Assembly: GCA_001897445.1 (NCBI GenBank)
Contig: MKSX01000026.1
Location: 1-46,422, forward strand
Length of the DNA: 46,422 bases
Direction of reading: 5' to 3'
Source of the DNA: Alphaproteobacteria bacterium 33-17
GTDB lineage: Bacteria > Pseudomonadota > Alphaproteobacteria > Rickettsiales > 33-17
The position numbers and the translations under genes are program-made. The notes below the pieces were generated by a model that saw only the letters and a list, made by a program, of their open reading frames with translations, was not told where the DNA came from and made no database searches. Position 1 is the stretch's first letter, and each line of letters begins with the position of its first letter. Positions 1 through 9,516 of the stretch are shown piece after piece.

Positions 1-75
1 ATTCCAATCCTTCTTTTACTCAACACCACTTCCTTACCTTTTTTACATATCAGCTGTTGCATTAGATTCTAGAAT

Positions 76-489
76 TTAGGTTATAAAAGGTATGAAAATT
101 TTCTTAACTGAATTAGGGATAATAATTTCATGTAAATTACTATATCTCAAATCATTTTGATCACTACTTGAAACACAAATTTCCCTTACATTAGGAAATT
201 TTTCTAAGCAATTTTTATTAAATCTTTCATATTCACGGGTACCATTTTTGTAGCTGAAGTCAATAGTAATTTTTGAAACATATTTTAGAAGCTGTAATTG
301 ACTAAGAAATATGGTAATATTTTTTAAATCATTACTTGATTTAATTCTTAATTTCCCATTAAACTTTTTCACCCAGCCTCTATTAAACCTATTAACAGAT
401 TTGAATTTGATCATATCTTCTAGGTTTAAATAAGATGATATTTCATTTAATGTTTCAGCAGGTAGGTCGGTAAATGTTTTATCTTGCAT
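76..489 (-). CDS. F-box domain protein, candidate host-directed effector
   Basis: A 137-residue protein whose N-terminus (about residues 6-40) reads as a eukaryotic-type F-box: L9-P10, L14, I17, Y20-L21, D25, V32 and R34 fall at the usual F-box spacing. F-boxes bind Skp1 and recruit substrates to SCF ubiquitin ligases; bacteria lack this machinery, and F-box proteins in bacteria are known as effectors of amoeba- or plant-associated species. The remainder (about 50-137) has hydrophobic, LRR-like strand spacing ending in a NSVKKIFIP segment, so it may be a short substrate-binding part. There is no Sec signal peptide and no transmembrane segment. No clear Shine-Dalgarno precedes the ATG. The protein is short for an F-box/LRR protein and could be truncated at its C-terminus. 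The F-box call is by eye; the effector role is inference. Confidence 0.6.
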   Translation of the reverse strand: MQDKTFTDLPAETLNEISSYLNLEDMIKFKSVNRFNRGWVKKFNGKLRIKSSNDLKNITIFLSQLQLLKYVSKITIDFSYKNGTREYERFNKNCLEKFPNVREICVSSSDQNDLRYSNLHEIIIPNSVKKIFIPFIT

Positions 490-604
490 ATAATCTAATT
501 AATAATAATTTTGACCTATATGTAATCAAAAATTAATATATTATCAATAGGTTTTTAACCTTTAACAACAAGCAAAAAGCCAAGATACTGATTTATATAG
601 AAAT

Positions 605-1381
605 TTATTCTGGGAAGTTTAGCCCTTTAGGCGAACTTGTGAAAATCTCAAAACCATTACTGGTTACGGCAATTGTATGCTCAAACTGTGCAGAGAGTGA
701 TTTATCTCTGGTTCTTACAGTCCAGCCGTCCTTAGCATCCAGTAATGTCTCGTATTTACCAGCGTTAATCATTGGCTCTACTGTAAAAAACATACCTTCT
801 TCCAGCACCAATCCCTGTCCAGGCTTACCATAATGCAGAATATTAGGGTCACCGTGGAAAATTTGCCCAATACCATGCCCGCAATAATCCCTAACTACCG
901 AGAAATTGTGACTTTCGGCATAAGACTGTATAGCATGCCCAATATCACCAAGTGTAGCACCAGGTTTTACTTGTTCAATGCCCCTCATCATAGCATCATA
1001 GGTAACCTGAGTAAGCCTTTTAGGAAGCACTTTAGGTTTGCCCGCAAAGTACATGCGGCTAGTATCACCATACCAGCCATCTACTATTACGGTAACGTCG
1101 ATGTTAAGAATGTCACCATCCTTTAGTTCTTTATCATCAGGAATACCATGGCAAACCACATGATTTACAGATGTACAAATAGATTTGGGGTATCCCCTGT
1201 AACCAAGAGGCGCAGGAATCGCGCCATTTTCAATTATCATTTTATGGCACAAATCGTTAAGATAATTTGTAGTCACGCCAACGTCCACATACTCGCCAAT
1301 CATGTCTAAAACTTCGGCTGCCAACCTTCCAGCTTTTCTCATATTTTCAAAGTCTTGTGGCTTATGTATCGTGATACTCAT
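605..1381 (-). CDS. map: Methionine aminopeptidase, type I
   Basis: Removes the initiator methionine from nascent proteins in the cytoplasm. At 258 residues it is the normal length for a type I enzyme. The metal- and substrate-binding residues of the pita-bread fold are all present: H78 (in VCHGIPDD), D95, D106, H169 (CGHGIG), H176, E202 (TVEPM) and E234 (FEHT). The start codon ATG is preceded by an AAGAG element at suitable distance. It is transcribed divergently from the CinA-like gene, with an 89-base gap that must hold both promoters. Nothing is unusual about the protein. Confidence 0.97.
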   Translation of the reverse strand: MSITIHKPQDFENMRKAGRLAAEVLDMIGEYVDVGVTTNYLNDLCHKMIIENGAIPAPLGYRGYPKSICTSVNHVVCHGIPDDKELKDGDILNIDVTVIVDGWYGDTSRMYFAGKPKVLPKRLTQVTYDAMMRGIEQVKPGATLGDIGHAIQSYAESHNFSVVRDYCGHGIGQIFHGDPNILHYGKPGQGLVLEEGMFFTVEPMINAGKYETLLDAKDGWTVRTRDKSLSAQFEHTIAVTSNGFEIFTSSPKGLNFPE

Positions 1382-1470
1382 AATTTCTCTTGTTTTTTCT
1401 AAAAAATTTACTACAATTCGCGGCGTAATACTTATTTTCTACATATAATATAAAATTTAAGGTATGTAAA

Positions 1471-2232
1471 ATGCAAAAAACAGTAAGAGCAGCGATTGTT
1501 ATTATTGGTAATGAGATCCTTTCTGGTAAAACTGCTGATAAAAACGTACAATTCCTTTCTACAGAACTTAATAATTTAGGTATCAGAGTAAGCGAAGTGA
1601 GAATGATTATGGATATTGAGTCTGAAATCATGGACACAGTGCTAGCTATGAGCAAAAAATATGACTATGTATTTACAACAGGTGGTATTGGCCCTACACA
1701 TGATGACATTACATCTGCGTCAATTGCTAAAGCTTTTGGTCGTAAATTACTTTTAGATCAATGCGCTCTCGAGTGTTTAAGGCTGTTATATAAAGAAGAA
1801 GAAATTAACGAAGCTAGAATTAGAATGGCTTACATTCCTGAAAATTGTGAGCTTATCGAAAACCCGATGTCACATGCTCCTGGCTTTATTCTTGAAAACA
1901 TCCACGTTATGGCTGGTGTTCCAAGAATTATGCAATCAATGTTCAGTACATTAAAAGGCAAGCTTAAGGGCGGTGAAGTAATGAAGTCACAGTCAGTTAC
2001 TACTTTCCTTACCGAAGGTCTTTTTGCTCTTGATTTAGAAAACATTCAAGAGAATAATAAAGAAGTTGAAATCGGAAGCTATCCATTTGCTTTTGACGGT
2101 AAAAGAGGTACAACTCTTATTGTTAGCGGTTATTCTGATAATGAAATAACAAAAGCATACAATGATATCGTTGAAATGATTAAAAAACTTGGTGGCGAGT
2201 TAGTTAATGTGCCTGAGGAGGCTAAACAATAG
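1471..2232 (+). CDS. CinA N-terminal (MoCF/molybdopterin-binding fold) family protein
   Basis: A 253-residue protein of the COG1058 family. The N-terminus carries IIGNEILSGKT and the central nucleotide-binding motif GGIGPTHDDIT, both hallmarks of the MoaB/MogA-like fold in CinA. The C-terminal nicotinamide-nucleotide amidase domain of full-length CinA is absent, as in the stand-alone form common in alphaproteobacteria. In CinA the N-domain hydrolyses ADP-ribose-like nucleotides; the exact substrate of the stand-alone form cannot be read from sequence. An AAGG motif lies 7 bases before the ATG. Its stop codon overlaps the GTG start of trpS by one base, so the two are translationally coupled. 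Confidence 0.88.
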   Translation: MQKTVRAAIVIIGNEILSGKTADKNVQFLSTELNNLGIRVSEVRMIMDIESEIMDTVLAMSKKYDYVFTTGGIGPTHDDITSASIAKAFGRKLLLDQCALECLRLLYKEEEINEARIRMAYIPENCELIENPMSHAPGFILENIHVMAGVPRIMQSMFSTLKGKLKGGEVMKSQSVTTFLTEGLFALDLENIQENNKEVEIGSYPFAFDGKRGTTLIVSGYSDNEITKAYNDIVEMIKKLGGELVNVPEEAKQ

Positions 2233-3224
2233 TGAAAAAAAGGATTCTTTCTGGAATAAATACTAGTGGCGGACTACATATAGGGAACTATTTAGGCGCA
2301 ATTAAAAACTGGGTATCTATTCAGGAAGAATCCGAAGAAATATATCTTTTCCTAGCTGATTTACATGCTATTACTGTAGATCAAGACCCTACCAAATTAC
2401 GCCAGAATATTATAGATATCGCAATAAGCTACTTGGCTTCTGGAATAAATCCTGAAAAAACAACGATTTTTGCTCAGTCTCAAGTTTATACTCATGCAGA
2501 ACTTGCATGGATTTTCTCATGCGTTGCTAGAATCGGCTGGCTTAACCGTATGACCCAGTTTAAGGATAAAACTGGTAAAAATAAGGATCAGGCTTATTTA
2601 GGATTATATAGTTATCCAGTACTTATGGCTGCTGATATTTTATTATATCGTCCTACTCATGTACCTGTGGGTGATGATCAGAAGCAGCATATTGAGCTTA
2701 CACGTGATATCGCCCAAAGCTTTAATAGCAAATACTCTACAGATATATTCAATTTACCTGAGCCATTAATAATGGGGGCTGCTACCAGAGTTATGAGCCT
2801 TAGAGACGGCTCAAAAAAGATGAGTAAATCAGATATTTCTGAAGCATCAAGAATAAATTTAGATGATGATGCAGATACCATCCGCCAAAAAATTATGAGG
2901 GCAAAGTCTGATAGCGATGTAATATCATCTGAAAATCTTGAGTTAAGACCAGAGCTTAATAATATGCTTAATATTTATGCCGCGTTCGCTAACGAAGAAA
3001 AGCTTACAGTTGCTCAAAAGTTTGAGGGTCAGGGCTTTTCAAGTTTAAAAACAGCTTTATCTGAGATAATTATTGAACATATGAGTCCTATTAGGCAGAA
3101 AATGATTGATTACCGTAAAAATGAAGATTACATACTCTCTATTTTAGCTAAAGGGAAGAATAAGGCTTTATCAGATACCATTCCTTTTGTTAATGACGTT
3201 AAGAAAATTATGGGTTTTCTATAA
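2232..3224 (+). CDS. trpS: Tryptophanyl-tRNA synthetase
   Basis: Charges tRNA-Trp with tryptophan. The 330-residue protein is a typical bacterial class Ic enzyme, with the HIGH-type motif H16-I-G-N19 inside SGGLHIGNYLG and KMSKS at residues 196-200. The start is GTG at 2232, overlapping the preceding TAG by one base. The GAGGAGG just upstream, inside the end of the CinA-like gene, is one of the strongest Shine-Dalgarno sequences in the window and decides this start. The stop is followed by a 144-base gap before the histidine kinase. Confidence 0.97.
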   Translation: MKKRILSGINTSGGLHIGNYLGAIKNWVSIQEESEEIYLFLADLHAITVDQDPTKLRQNIIDIAISYLASGINPEKTTIFAQSQVYTHAELAWIFSCVARIGWLNRMTQFKDKTGKNKDQAYLGLYSYPVLMAADILLYRPTHVPVGDDQKQHIELTRDIAQSFNSKYSTDIFNLPEPLIMGAATRVMSLRDGSKKMSKSDISEASRINLDDDADTIRQKIMRAKSDSDVISSENLELRPELNNMLNIYAAFANEEKLTVAQKFEGQGFSSLKTALSEIIIEHMSPIRQKMIDYRKNEDYILSILAKGKNKALSDTIPFVNDVKKIMGFL

Positions 3225-3368
3225 TAATCAACTAATTAGATTATTAATCGCCTGTTATACACGAAAAAAAAGATCTATACATACATCTCTGACTTGCATA
3301 GAAAAGTTAATTAATTTACAATTATTGAATAATATAAGTTAATTATAATCATCCATTAGGAGAAATGC

Positions 3369-6023
3369 ATGGATAAGGAGAAATTTGTACTATCAAATTT
3401 TAAACCATGCAAAATGTTTGAGTGCAAATCACTCATACCAGCTTTAGCCTTTACTTTAATTTCAATGTTAGTCACCTATCTTATTTGGGAAAGGGCTAGT
3501 CATTCTATAAACGACAAAAATATTATACATTTTGAGGCTATGGTAAAAGAAAGCGAGGCAGCATTACTTTATCGTATTGATTCTTATGAAAAAGCTTTAA
3601 TAAGTGGAGCAGCTCTGTTTCATACAAATAGAGAAGTTGATAGTGAAGAATGGCGAAAATTTGTAGCATCACTTGATGTCAGAAATGCTTACCCTGGTAT
3701 CAACGGTATAGGTTATATTGCTGATATTCACATGAGAGATAAAGATGAATATTTGAAAGAAATGAAAAAGAGGAAGGATATTGAGTTCAAAATTCACCCT
3801 GAAACACCAAGACCCGAATTATTTGTTATAACTTATATTGAGCCGATTGAAATTAATAAACCAGCTGTTGGACTTAATGTTGCATTTGAAGAGCATAGAA
3901 GAGAAGCTGCATATTTATCTAGGAATTCAGGAGTAGCTGCTGTAACTCGAAAAGTTCTCTTGGTACAAGATCAAACAAAAAGCCCCGGTTTCTTACTATT
4001 CTTACCTATGTATAAATCAGGCGTATCCTTAAAAAACGAAGATGAAAGAGTGAATTCATTCAAGGGCTGGATATATGCTCCATTTGTTGGTAAAAACTTT
4101 ATGAAAAGCCTTACATCAAATCAGGGCGAATATTTTGACTTCACTGTATACGATGGCGAAGAAATAAATAATGATAGTATAATTTATACATCTATGAATC
4201 AGGATAACAAATATGATTCCAAGCTTAAAATAACAAAAACAATTGAAGTTAAACAACGAAAATGGCATCTAGTCTGGCAAAGCACACCAAAATTTGACTC
4301 CCAAATAAGAAATTACGAAACAATTATTATTTTATCTGGTGGTATTATATTAAGCTTTTTAGGTGGTGTACTTATTTACATATTGCTATCCAAAAATATT
4401 AAAGTACAGAACCTGGTTAAAGAAAAAACTGACTCACTTAATGATAGTCTTACTCATACTAATGCAGTACTAACCACTGTTGTAGACGGTATTATTACTA
4501 TTGATAGCAAAGGAATAGTAAAGACTTACAACCCAGCTGCAGAAAGAATATTTGGCTACACCGCTGATGAAGTAATAGGTCAGAATATTAAAATCCTAAT
4601 GCCAGAGCCTTATAAAACTGAGCATGATCAGTATATAGAAAATTATATTACAACCAAAAAAGCTAAAATTATAGGAGTTGGCAGAGAAACTTCTGGCAGG
4701 CGAAAAAATGGTCAGATATTTCCTATGGAGCTTGGGGTAAATGATTTTGAAATACATGGCAATAAAATGTTTGTAAGTAGTATACGTGATATTACAGAAC
4801 GTAAAAATGCTGAGCTAAAAGTTGTCAAAGCATCCAAAGCTTTAGAGATGAAAAATATAGAACTGGAGGCAGCAAGGGAGCTTGCAGAAAGAGCTAACAT
4901 ATTAAAATCTGAATTTGTAGCAACAGTGAGTCATGAAATTAGAACCCCTATGAATGGCATTATGGGAATGACTGAGTTGCTATCGGAAACAAAATTAGAT
5001 CCTGTGCAAACAAGTTATCTTGATACTGTAAAAAAATCGTCTGAGGTTTTGCTTAATATAATTAATGATATACTTGATATTTCAAGAATTGAATCTGGTA
5101 AACTAAACTTAGAAAATATTTCATTTGATTTATATGAAATAATCAGTGACTTGGTTAATTTATTATCAGCTAAAGCAAGAGAGAAGAATATTGATATTAA
5201 AGTCAATTTTGATAACAGTTTGCCAAAATATTTTATAGGGGATCCACTGAGACTTAAGCAAATTATTAATAATCTAATGAATAACGCAATTAAATTTACG
5301 GATCAAGGCTATATTTCATTGATTATTAAAGAAGTCCCAGATGACAACAACCTGTTTAAAAAGTTACTTATAATAGTAGAAGATACAGGCGTTGGCATTC
5401 CTTTAAACTCTCAATCGAAGTTATTCCAAAAGTTTTCTCAGGCAGATAGCAGCACCACACGTAAATATGGCGGAGCTGGTCTTGGTCTTGCAATATGTAA
5501 GCAGCTTATAGAAATGATGGGCGGTAACATAGGACTTGAAAGCATAGAAGGCAAAGGGTCTAAATTTTGGATAAATTTAAAACTACCCGTAGACTTACAG
5601 GGCGGAATTAAGAAAAATACCGAAATTCAACAAAACGGTATATTTAAAGATAAAAAGTTATTAGTTGTTGAAGATAATCCAGTAAACCGAGATTTTATTC
5701 TAGCGGTACTTAAAAATACCGGAGCCGTTATAAGTACTGCCGAAAATGGCAAAATAGCAATAGATATGGTCAAAGAAAATATGTACGATCTTATACTTAT
5801 GGATTGTCAAATGCCTGAAATGGATGGATATGCAGCAACCAAAGCTATAAGAAAAATGGAAGCAAGTAGTGAAATTAAAAAACGAAACATAATTATTGCC
5901 GTTACTGCTAATGCCATGAAAGGTGATAAAGAAAAATGTCTGGACGCTGGAATGGACGACTATACTTCAAAACCAGTTAAAAAACAGGTTCTGCTTGAAG
6001 TGATGAATAAGTATATAAAATAG
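3369..6023 (+). CDS. Hybrid sensor histidine kinase: CHASE, PAS, HisKA, HATPase, receiver
   Basis: An 884-residue membrane-bound sensor. Order: transmembrane helix about 21-41; a periplasmic CHASE domain about 55-300; a second helix about 319-343; a PAS domain about 360-475; HisKA with phospho-acceptor H522 in VSHEIRTPMNG; HATPase with NNLMNNAIKF, DTGVGIP and GAGLGLAI; and a C-terminal receiver with phospho-acceptor D812 (LMDCQMPEMDG) and K in TSKPVKK. The PAS closely resembles the FixL oxygen sensor (GQNIKILMPEP, IIGVGR), but K433 occupies the position of the proximal haem histidine, so haem binding is doubtful. CHASE domains bind small extracellular ligands; the ligand here is unknown. No response regulator or phosphotransfer gene is adjacent, so it is an orphan. 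AGGAG lies just before the ATG, with a TATAAT at 3344-3349 upstream. Confidence 0.93.
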   Translation: MDKEKFVLSNFKPCKMFECKSLIPALAFTLISMLVTYLIWERASHSINDKNIIHFEAMVKESEAALLYRIDSYEKALISGAALFHTNREVDSEEWRKFVASLDVRNAYPGINGIGYIADIHMRDKDEYLKEMKKRKDIEFKIHPETPRPELFVITYIEPIEINKPAVGLNVAFEEHRREAAYLSRNSGVAAVTRKVLLVQDQTKSPGFLLFLPMYKSGVSLKNEDERVNSFKGWIYAPFVGKNFMKSLTSNQGEYFDFTVYDGEEINNDSIIYTSMNQDNKYDSKLKITKTIEVKQRKWHLVWQSTPKFDSQIRNYETIIILSGGIILSFLGGVLIYILLSKNIKVQNLVKEKTDSLNDSLTHTNAVLTTVVDGIITIDSKGIVKTYNPAAERIFGYTADEVIGQNIKILMPEPYKTEHDQYIENYITTKKAKIIGVGRETSGRRKNGQIFPMELGVNDFEIHGNKMFVSSIRDITERKNAELKVVKASKALEMKNIELEAARELAERANILKSEFVATVSHEIRTPMNGIMGMTELLSETKLDPVQTSYLDTVKKSSEVLLNIINDILDISRIESGKLNLENISFDLYEIISDLVNLLSAKAREKNIDIKVNFDNSLPKYFIGDPLRLKQIINNLMNNAIKFTDQGYISLIIKEVPDDNNLFKKLLIIVEDTGVGIPLNSQSKLFQKFSQADSSTTRKYGGAGLGLAICKQLIEMMGGNIGLESIEGKGSKFWINLKLPVDLQGGIKKNTEIQQNGIFKDKKLLVVEDNPVNRDFILAVLKNTGAVISTAENGKIAIDMVKENMYDLILMDCQMPEMDGYAATKAIRKMEASSEIKKRNIIIAVTANAMKGDKEKCLDAGMDDYTSKPVKKQVLLEVMNKYIK

Positions 6024-6047
6024 ATACTTCAATAGTTTTTTAGAAAT

Positions 6048-7190
6048 CTACCTTATCAGCATTGTACCATCTGTATCATGCCATCCTAAGAAAATTTCAT
6101 CGTCTATTTTAATATCCTGCTGGCGGGAACCTGCGGCTGTTGGCGTTGTAGCTGTTATAACTTTGCCATGTGCTGTCTCTGCCTGATATATCAGTTGATC
6201 ACCTAAGAAACTTATATCCAGCACTTTTGCTTTAAAAAAATTCTCATCAGCTAATGCCTGATCTTTGGAAATTATAAACTCTTCAGGTCTGATACCGATA
6301 TATACATTTGTTCCTGCCTGAAACCTGTTTTGAAGGCTAATTTTAACCCTTAAATCATTAAACTCAATAAGCCTTACAATCGAATAATCTTCATGGTCGT
6401 CAACTTCTTCAACAAAAGCCTCAAACATATTTATTGTCCCAATAAAGTCTGCAACAAATAAACTATTAGGATAATCATAAATTTCCTGAGGCGTACCAAT
6501 TTGCAGGATTCTTCCCTTATCCATAATCGCCATACGGTTTGCCATAGCCATAGCTTCCTGCTGATTATGAGTCACCATAATAAATGTAATGCCAAGCATA
6601 TGCTGAATATTCATCAGTTCAAACTGCGTATGCTCTTTTGTTTTAAGATCAAGCGCACCTAGTGGCTCATCTAGCATAATAATCTTAGGACGTTTTGCAA
6701 TGCACCTAGCAAGCGCCACACGCTGCTGCTGACCACCTGATAAGTCTTCAATGCTACGTGACTTAAAATCCTTCATTTTAACTATTTCAAGAACGTTATC
6801 TACCCTTTCATCTATTGTCTTTTGGTCTAAACCTTCCTGCCTTAAACCAAATGCAATATTTTCAAAAACATTCATATGAGGAAATAGTGCATAAGACTGA
6901 AACATCATATTTACAGGTCTTTTACTAGCAGGGGAATTTGTGATGTCTTTATCGTCAATTCTAATAATGCCAACGTCGGGATTATCAAAACCGCCTATCA
7001 TTCTCATAAGCGTTGTTTTACCACAGCCTGAAGGACCCAGTAATGCAAAGAATTCGCCTTCATATATTGTTAGATTGATATCATCTAATGTAGGCGTCAC
7101 CTGACCATCAAAACGCTTTGATAATCTTGAAATTTCAAGTATTGGGTTATTATCGGTAAAATTCGACTTTTTATTTGCAAGCATCGACAT
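6048..7190 (-). CDS. potA: PotA-type ABC transporter ATP-binding protein
   Basis: A 380-residue ATPase of the spermidine/putrescine (or related Fe3+/thiamine) importer class. Walker A is GPSGCGKTT (residues 52-60), the signature is LSGGQQQRVALA followed by the Walker B IIMLDEP, and a TOBE ligand-sensing domain occupies about 295-378. AGGA stands upstream of the first ATG (MSM); a second in-frame ATG two codons later is possible. No permease (potB/potC) or binding protein (potD) is in the window, so partners must lie elsewhere. It follows birA by 64 bases on the same strand and may be the tail of the nuo-birA transcript. It ends 24 bases from the convergent kinase gene with no clear terminator between. 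Confidence 0.85.
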   Translation of the reverse strand: MSMLANKKSNFTDNNPILEISRLSKRFDGQVTPTLDDINLTIYEGEFFALLGPSGCGKTTLMRMIGGFDNPDVGIIRIDDKDITNSPASKRPVNMMFQSYALFPHMNVFENIAFGLRQEGLDQKTIDERVDNVLEIVKMKDFKSRSIEDLSGGQQQRVALARCIAKRPKIIMLDEPLGALDLKTKEHTQFELMNIQHMLGITFIMVTHNQQEAMAMANRMAIMDKGRILQIGTPQEIYDYPNSLFVADFIGTINMFEAFVEEVDDHEDYSIVRLIEFNDLRVKISLQNRFQAGTNVYIGIRPEEFIISKDQALADENFFKAKVLDISFLGDQLIYQAETAHGKVITATTPTAAGSRQQDIKIDDEIFLGWHDTDGTMLIR

Positions 7191-7254
7191 TTTGAATGTT
7201 CCTAAAAGATTTTAGGTATAAAATAAGGTTTTTATGCTTAAATCTCAATATAAT

Positions 7255-8028
7255 TTATAAATTATCAGGCAAAAACACTTCGCCTGTTGAAATTGAAATG
7301 TCTTCGCCCTCATCTGAAGTAATAATTAAAAGCCCGTCCTCATTCAAACCTTTTAAAATACCTGTAATAATATTATTCCTTGTGGAAACCTTAATTTTTT
7401 CATTCATCATAAATGCGTTATTTTGCCATTGTGATTGAATATATTCAAAGTTATTTTTAAACCACATATCATATATTTTCATAAAGTTAGACATAAACTT
7501 ATCTATAAGTTCATTATTATCTATGAAAACCTCATTTTCAAAAAGAGATGTAGGAGCAAAATTAGCGTCACTATGCTGAGGACAAATTTTCGTATTAACG
7601 CCAATCCCTATAACTACAAAATCACAGTTGTTGTCAGTTGATGAAATTTGGCTTTCCAGCAAAATGCCTGCACATTTCTTATGATTTAAAATAATATCGT
7701 TAGGCCATTTTATATAAAACTTATTATGAGAATTATCAAAAAGCTTTTGTTTCATTTCATTAAGAGCATTTACAAGTGCAATTGACGCAACATAAACAAG
7801 CTGACTTGCTTTATATATTTGGTATTTTTGATTTAATAGAAGTGATATGTGCAAATTCCCAGGTTCTGAGTGCCAAACCCTGCCATACTTGCCCTTACCT
7901 GCTGTCTGTACGCCCCCCCAAATTAAAAAATTTCCCAGAGCGCCCCTTTTTGCTATACGTATTGCTTCTGCATTTGTACTATCAATTACGTCGTATAAAA
8001 GCGGTGTAAACTCATTCTGCCAGGTCAT
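7255..8028 (-). CDS. birA: Biotin--[acetyl-CoA-carboxylase] ligase (short BirA)
   Basis: Activates biotin to biotinyl-AMP and attaches it to carboxylase biotin domains. The 257-residue protein has the catalytic core only: the biotin/ATP loop reads TAGKGKYGR (E. coli GRGRRGR region), followed by KWPNDI and AGILLE. There is no N-terminal helix-turn-helix, so unlike E. coli BirA it should not be a repressor. GGGAG precedes the ATG. It begins 30 bases after the nuoN stop; birA directly after nuoN is a common alphaproteobacterial arrangement, so it is probably the next gene of the nuo operon. Confidence 0.92.
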   Translation of the reverse strand: MTWQNEFTPLLYDVIDSTNAEAIRIAKRGALGNFLIWGGVQTAGKGKYGRVWHSEPGNLHISLLLNQKYQIYKASQLVYVASIALVNALNEMKQKLFDNSHNKFYIKWPNDIILNHKKCAGILLESQISSTDNNCDFVVIGIGVNTKICPQHSDANFAPTSLFENEVFIDNNELIDKFMSNFMKIYDMWFKNNFEYIQSQWQNNAFMMNEKIKVSTRNNIITGILKGLNEDGLLIITSDEGEDISISTGEVFLPDNL

Positions 8029-8058
8029 TAATATCTCCCAGGGGATAATCTTTTAAGG

Positions 8059-9510
8059 TTATTTCGATAAACTCAGTACATTTAAAGCTGAAAAATAGCT
8101 TATAGCACTACTATGAAATAGAATATAAACAATGTTATATATTCCAGCAAATGCAGCCACTATCATATTGTCCATACTCATGCGCAGTTGTAACATGCCT
8201 TTAACTTCATCAAAGTACATTACCTTTACGATATTTAAATAGTAATAAGCTGAAATTACCGAAGAAATTACAGCAAGTACTGCAATGATAATATGATTTG
8301 ATGCAACTAATGACTCAAGTATTACAAATTTAGCAAAAAATCCTGCAAGTGGCGGGATTCCTGCGAGTGAAAACATCATAATAGCAATAATGAGGGCTGC
8401 ATATGGTGATGTTTTTGAAAGACCTGATAAATCATCTATACTTTCAAAAGCGTAAAACTTCTCAATAGCAGTAAATACAGCAAATGCACCTATTACTGTT
8501 ACACCATAAATTATAACATAAATCTCTGTAACAAGCTTCATAGTTGCAGGATTAGTAAGCGCCAGAATTAAAAAACCCATATTACTGATAGAGCTGTATG
8601 CCATAATTCTTTTGATTTTAGTTTGTTTAATAGCACCAAATGCCCCAACAAACATTGAAATTACAGCTACCAGAATGAATATGCCTTGCATGCTTGGTAA
8701 CCATTTGATTAAATATGCATCAAATATTTTAACTAATAAGCCAATTGCCGCGATTTTAGGCACCGACGCAAAAAATGCAGTAAATATAGTTGGTGATCCT
8801 TCATATACATCTGGTGTCCACATGTGAAATGGAGCTAAAGATAATTTAAAGAAAAAACCTATTAATATCATAACAATCCCAACTGTAATAGCAGATGGTA
8901 AACTTGAAAGGTCAATATATTCATTGCCAATAGATGCCTTTAATGTTTCAAAACTAATAGTCCCTGTGAATGCATATACTAGAGACATTCCATATAGCAT
9001 TAATCCTGATGCAATTGCACTAAGAACGAAGTATTTAAGACCTGCCTCAGATGATAACGCATTATCGCGGTTTGATGCAGCTAGAACATATAAACTTAAT
9101 GCCTGAAGCTCTACTGCGACATATAAACTTATAAAAGTCGCAGATGAAAGCATCATCATAGCACCGAGTAATGAAAAGATAACTAGTGGAACCAGCTCAA
9201 ATGTATAGTAAGATTTAGCATCTTTGTTAGATGCCATTAACACTAGAATCACCGCTGTAAACAATATCAAAATAGAGCGCATAACAGCAGTAAAATCAGT
9301 ATATAATACCTGCATATCGAAATTATTTGATATATTAAGCAAAGGAATGATACCTACTAAAAAAGCTGCACTGCCTAAACATAATGGTTTAAAGGTTTTT
9401 TCACCCTTAAACACACCAATCATAAGTACTATAACTCCTAATAGTCCTACGTAAAAATCAGGGGCAATAGATGATGAAAATATATGTAATAAACCTGATG
9501 CTTCTAGCAT
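8059..9510 (-). CDS. nuoN: NADH-quinone oxidoreductase subunit N
   Basis: An antiporter-like, proton-pumping membrane subunit of complex I, 483 residues, with about 14 hydrophobic helices. It has the core motifs of the Mrp/NuoLMN family, including the helix with KLSLAPFHMWTPDVYEG and a conserved Lys in the IKQTKIKRIMAYSS segment. It is the last nuo gene in transcription order (A to N), 6 bases after nuoM. Length and motifs are normal. Confidence 0.96.
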   Translation of the reverse strand: MLEASGLLHIFSSSIAPDFYVGLLGVIVLMIGVFKGEKTFKPLCLGSAAFLVGIIPLLNISNNFDMQVLYTDFTAVMRSILILFTAVILVLMASNKDAKSYYTFELVPLVIFSLLGAMMMLSSATFISLYVAVELQALSLYVLAASNRDNALSSEAGLKYFVLSAIASGLMLYGMSLVYAFTGTISFETLKASIGNEYIDLSSLPSAITVGIVMILIGFFFKLSLAPFHMWTPDVYEGSPTIFTAFFASVPKIAAIGLLVKIFDAYLIKWLPSMQGIFILVAVISMFVGAFGAIKQTKIKRIMAYSSISNMGFLILALTNPATMKLVTEIYVIIYGVTVIGAFAVFTAIEKFYAFESIDDLSGLSKTSPYAALIIAIMMFSLAGIPPLAGFFAKFVILESLVASNHIIIAVLAVISSVISAYYYLNIVKVMYFDEVKGMLQLRMSMDNMIVAAFAGIYNIVYILFHSSAISYFSALNVLSLSK

Positions 9511-9516
9511 TATAGA

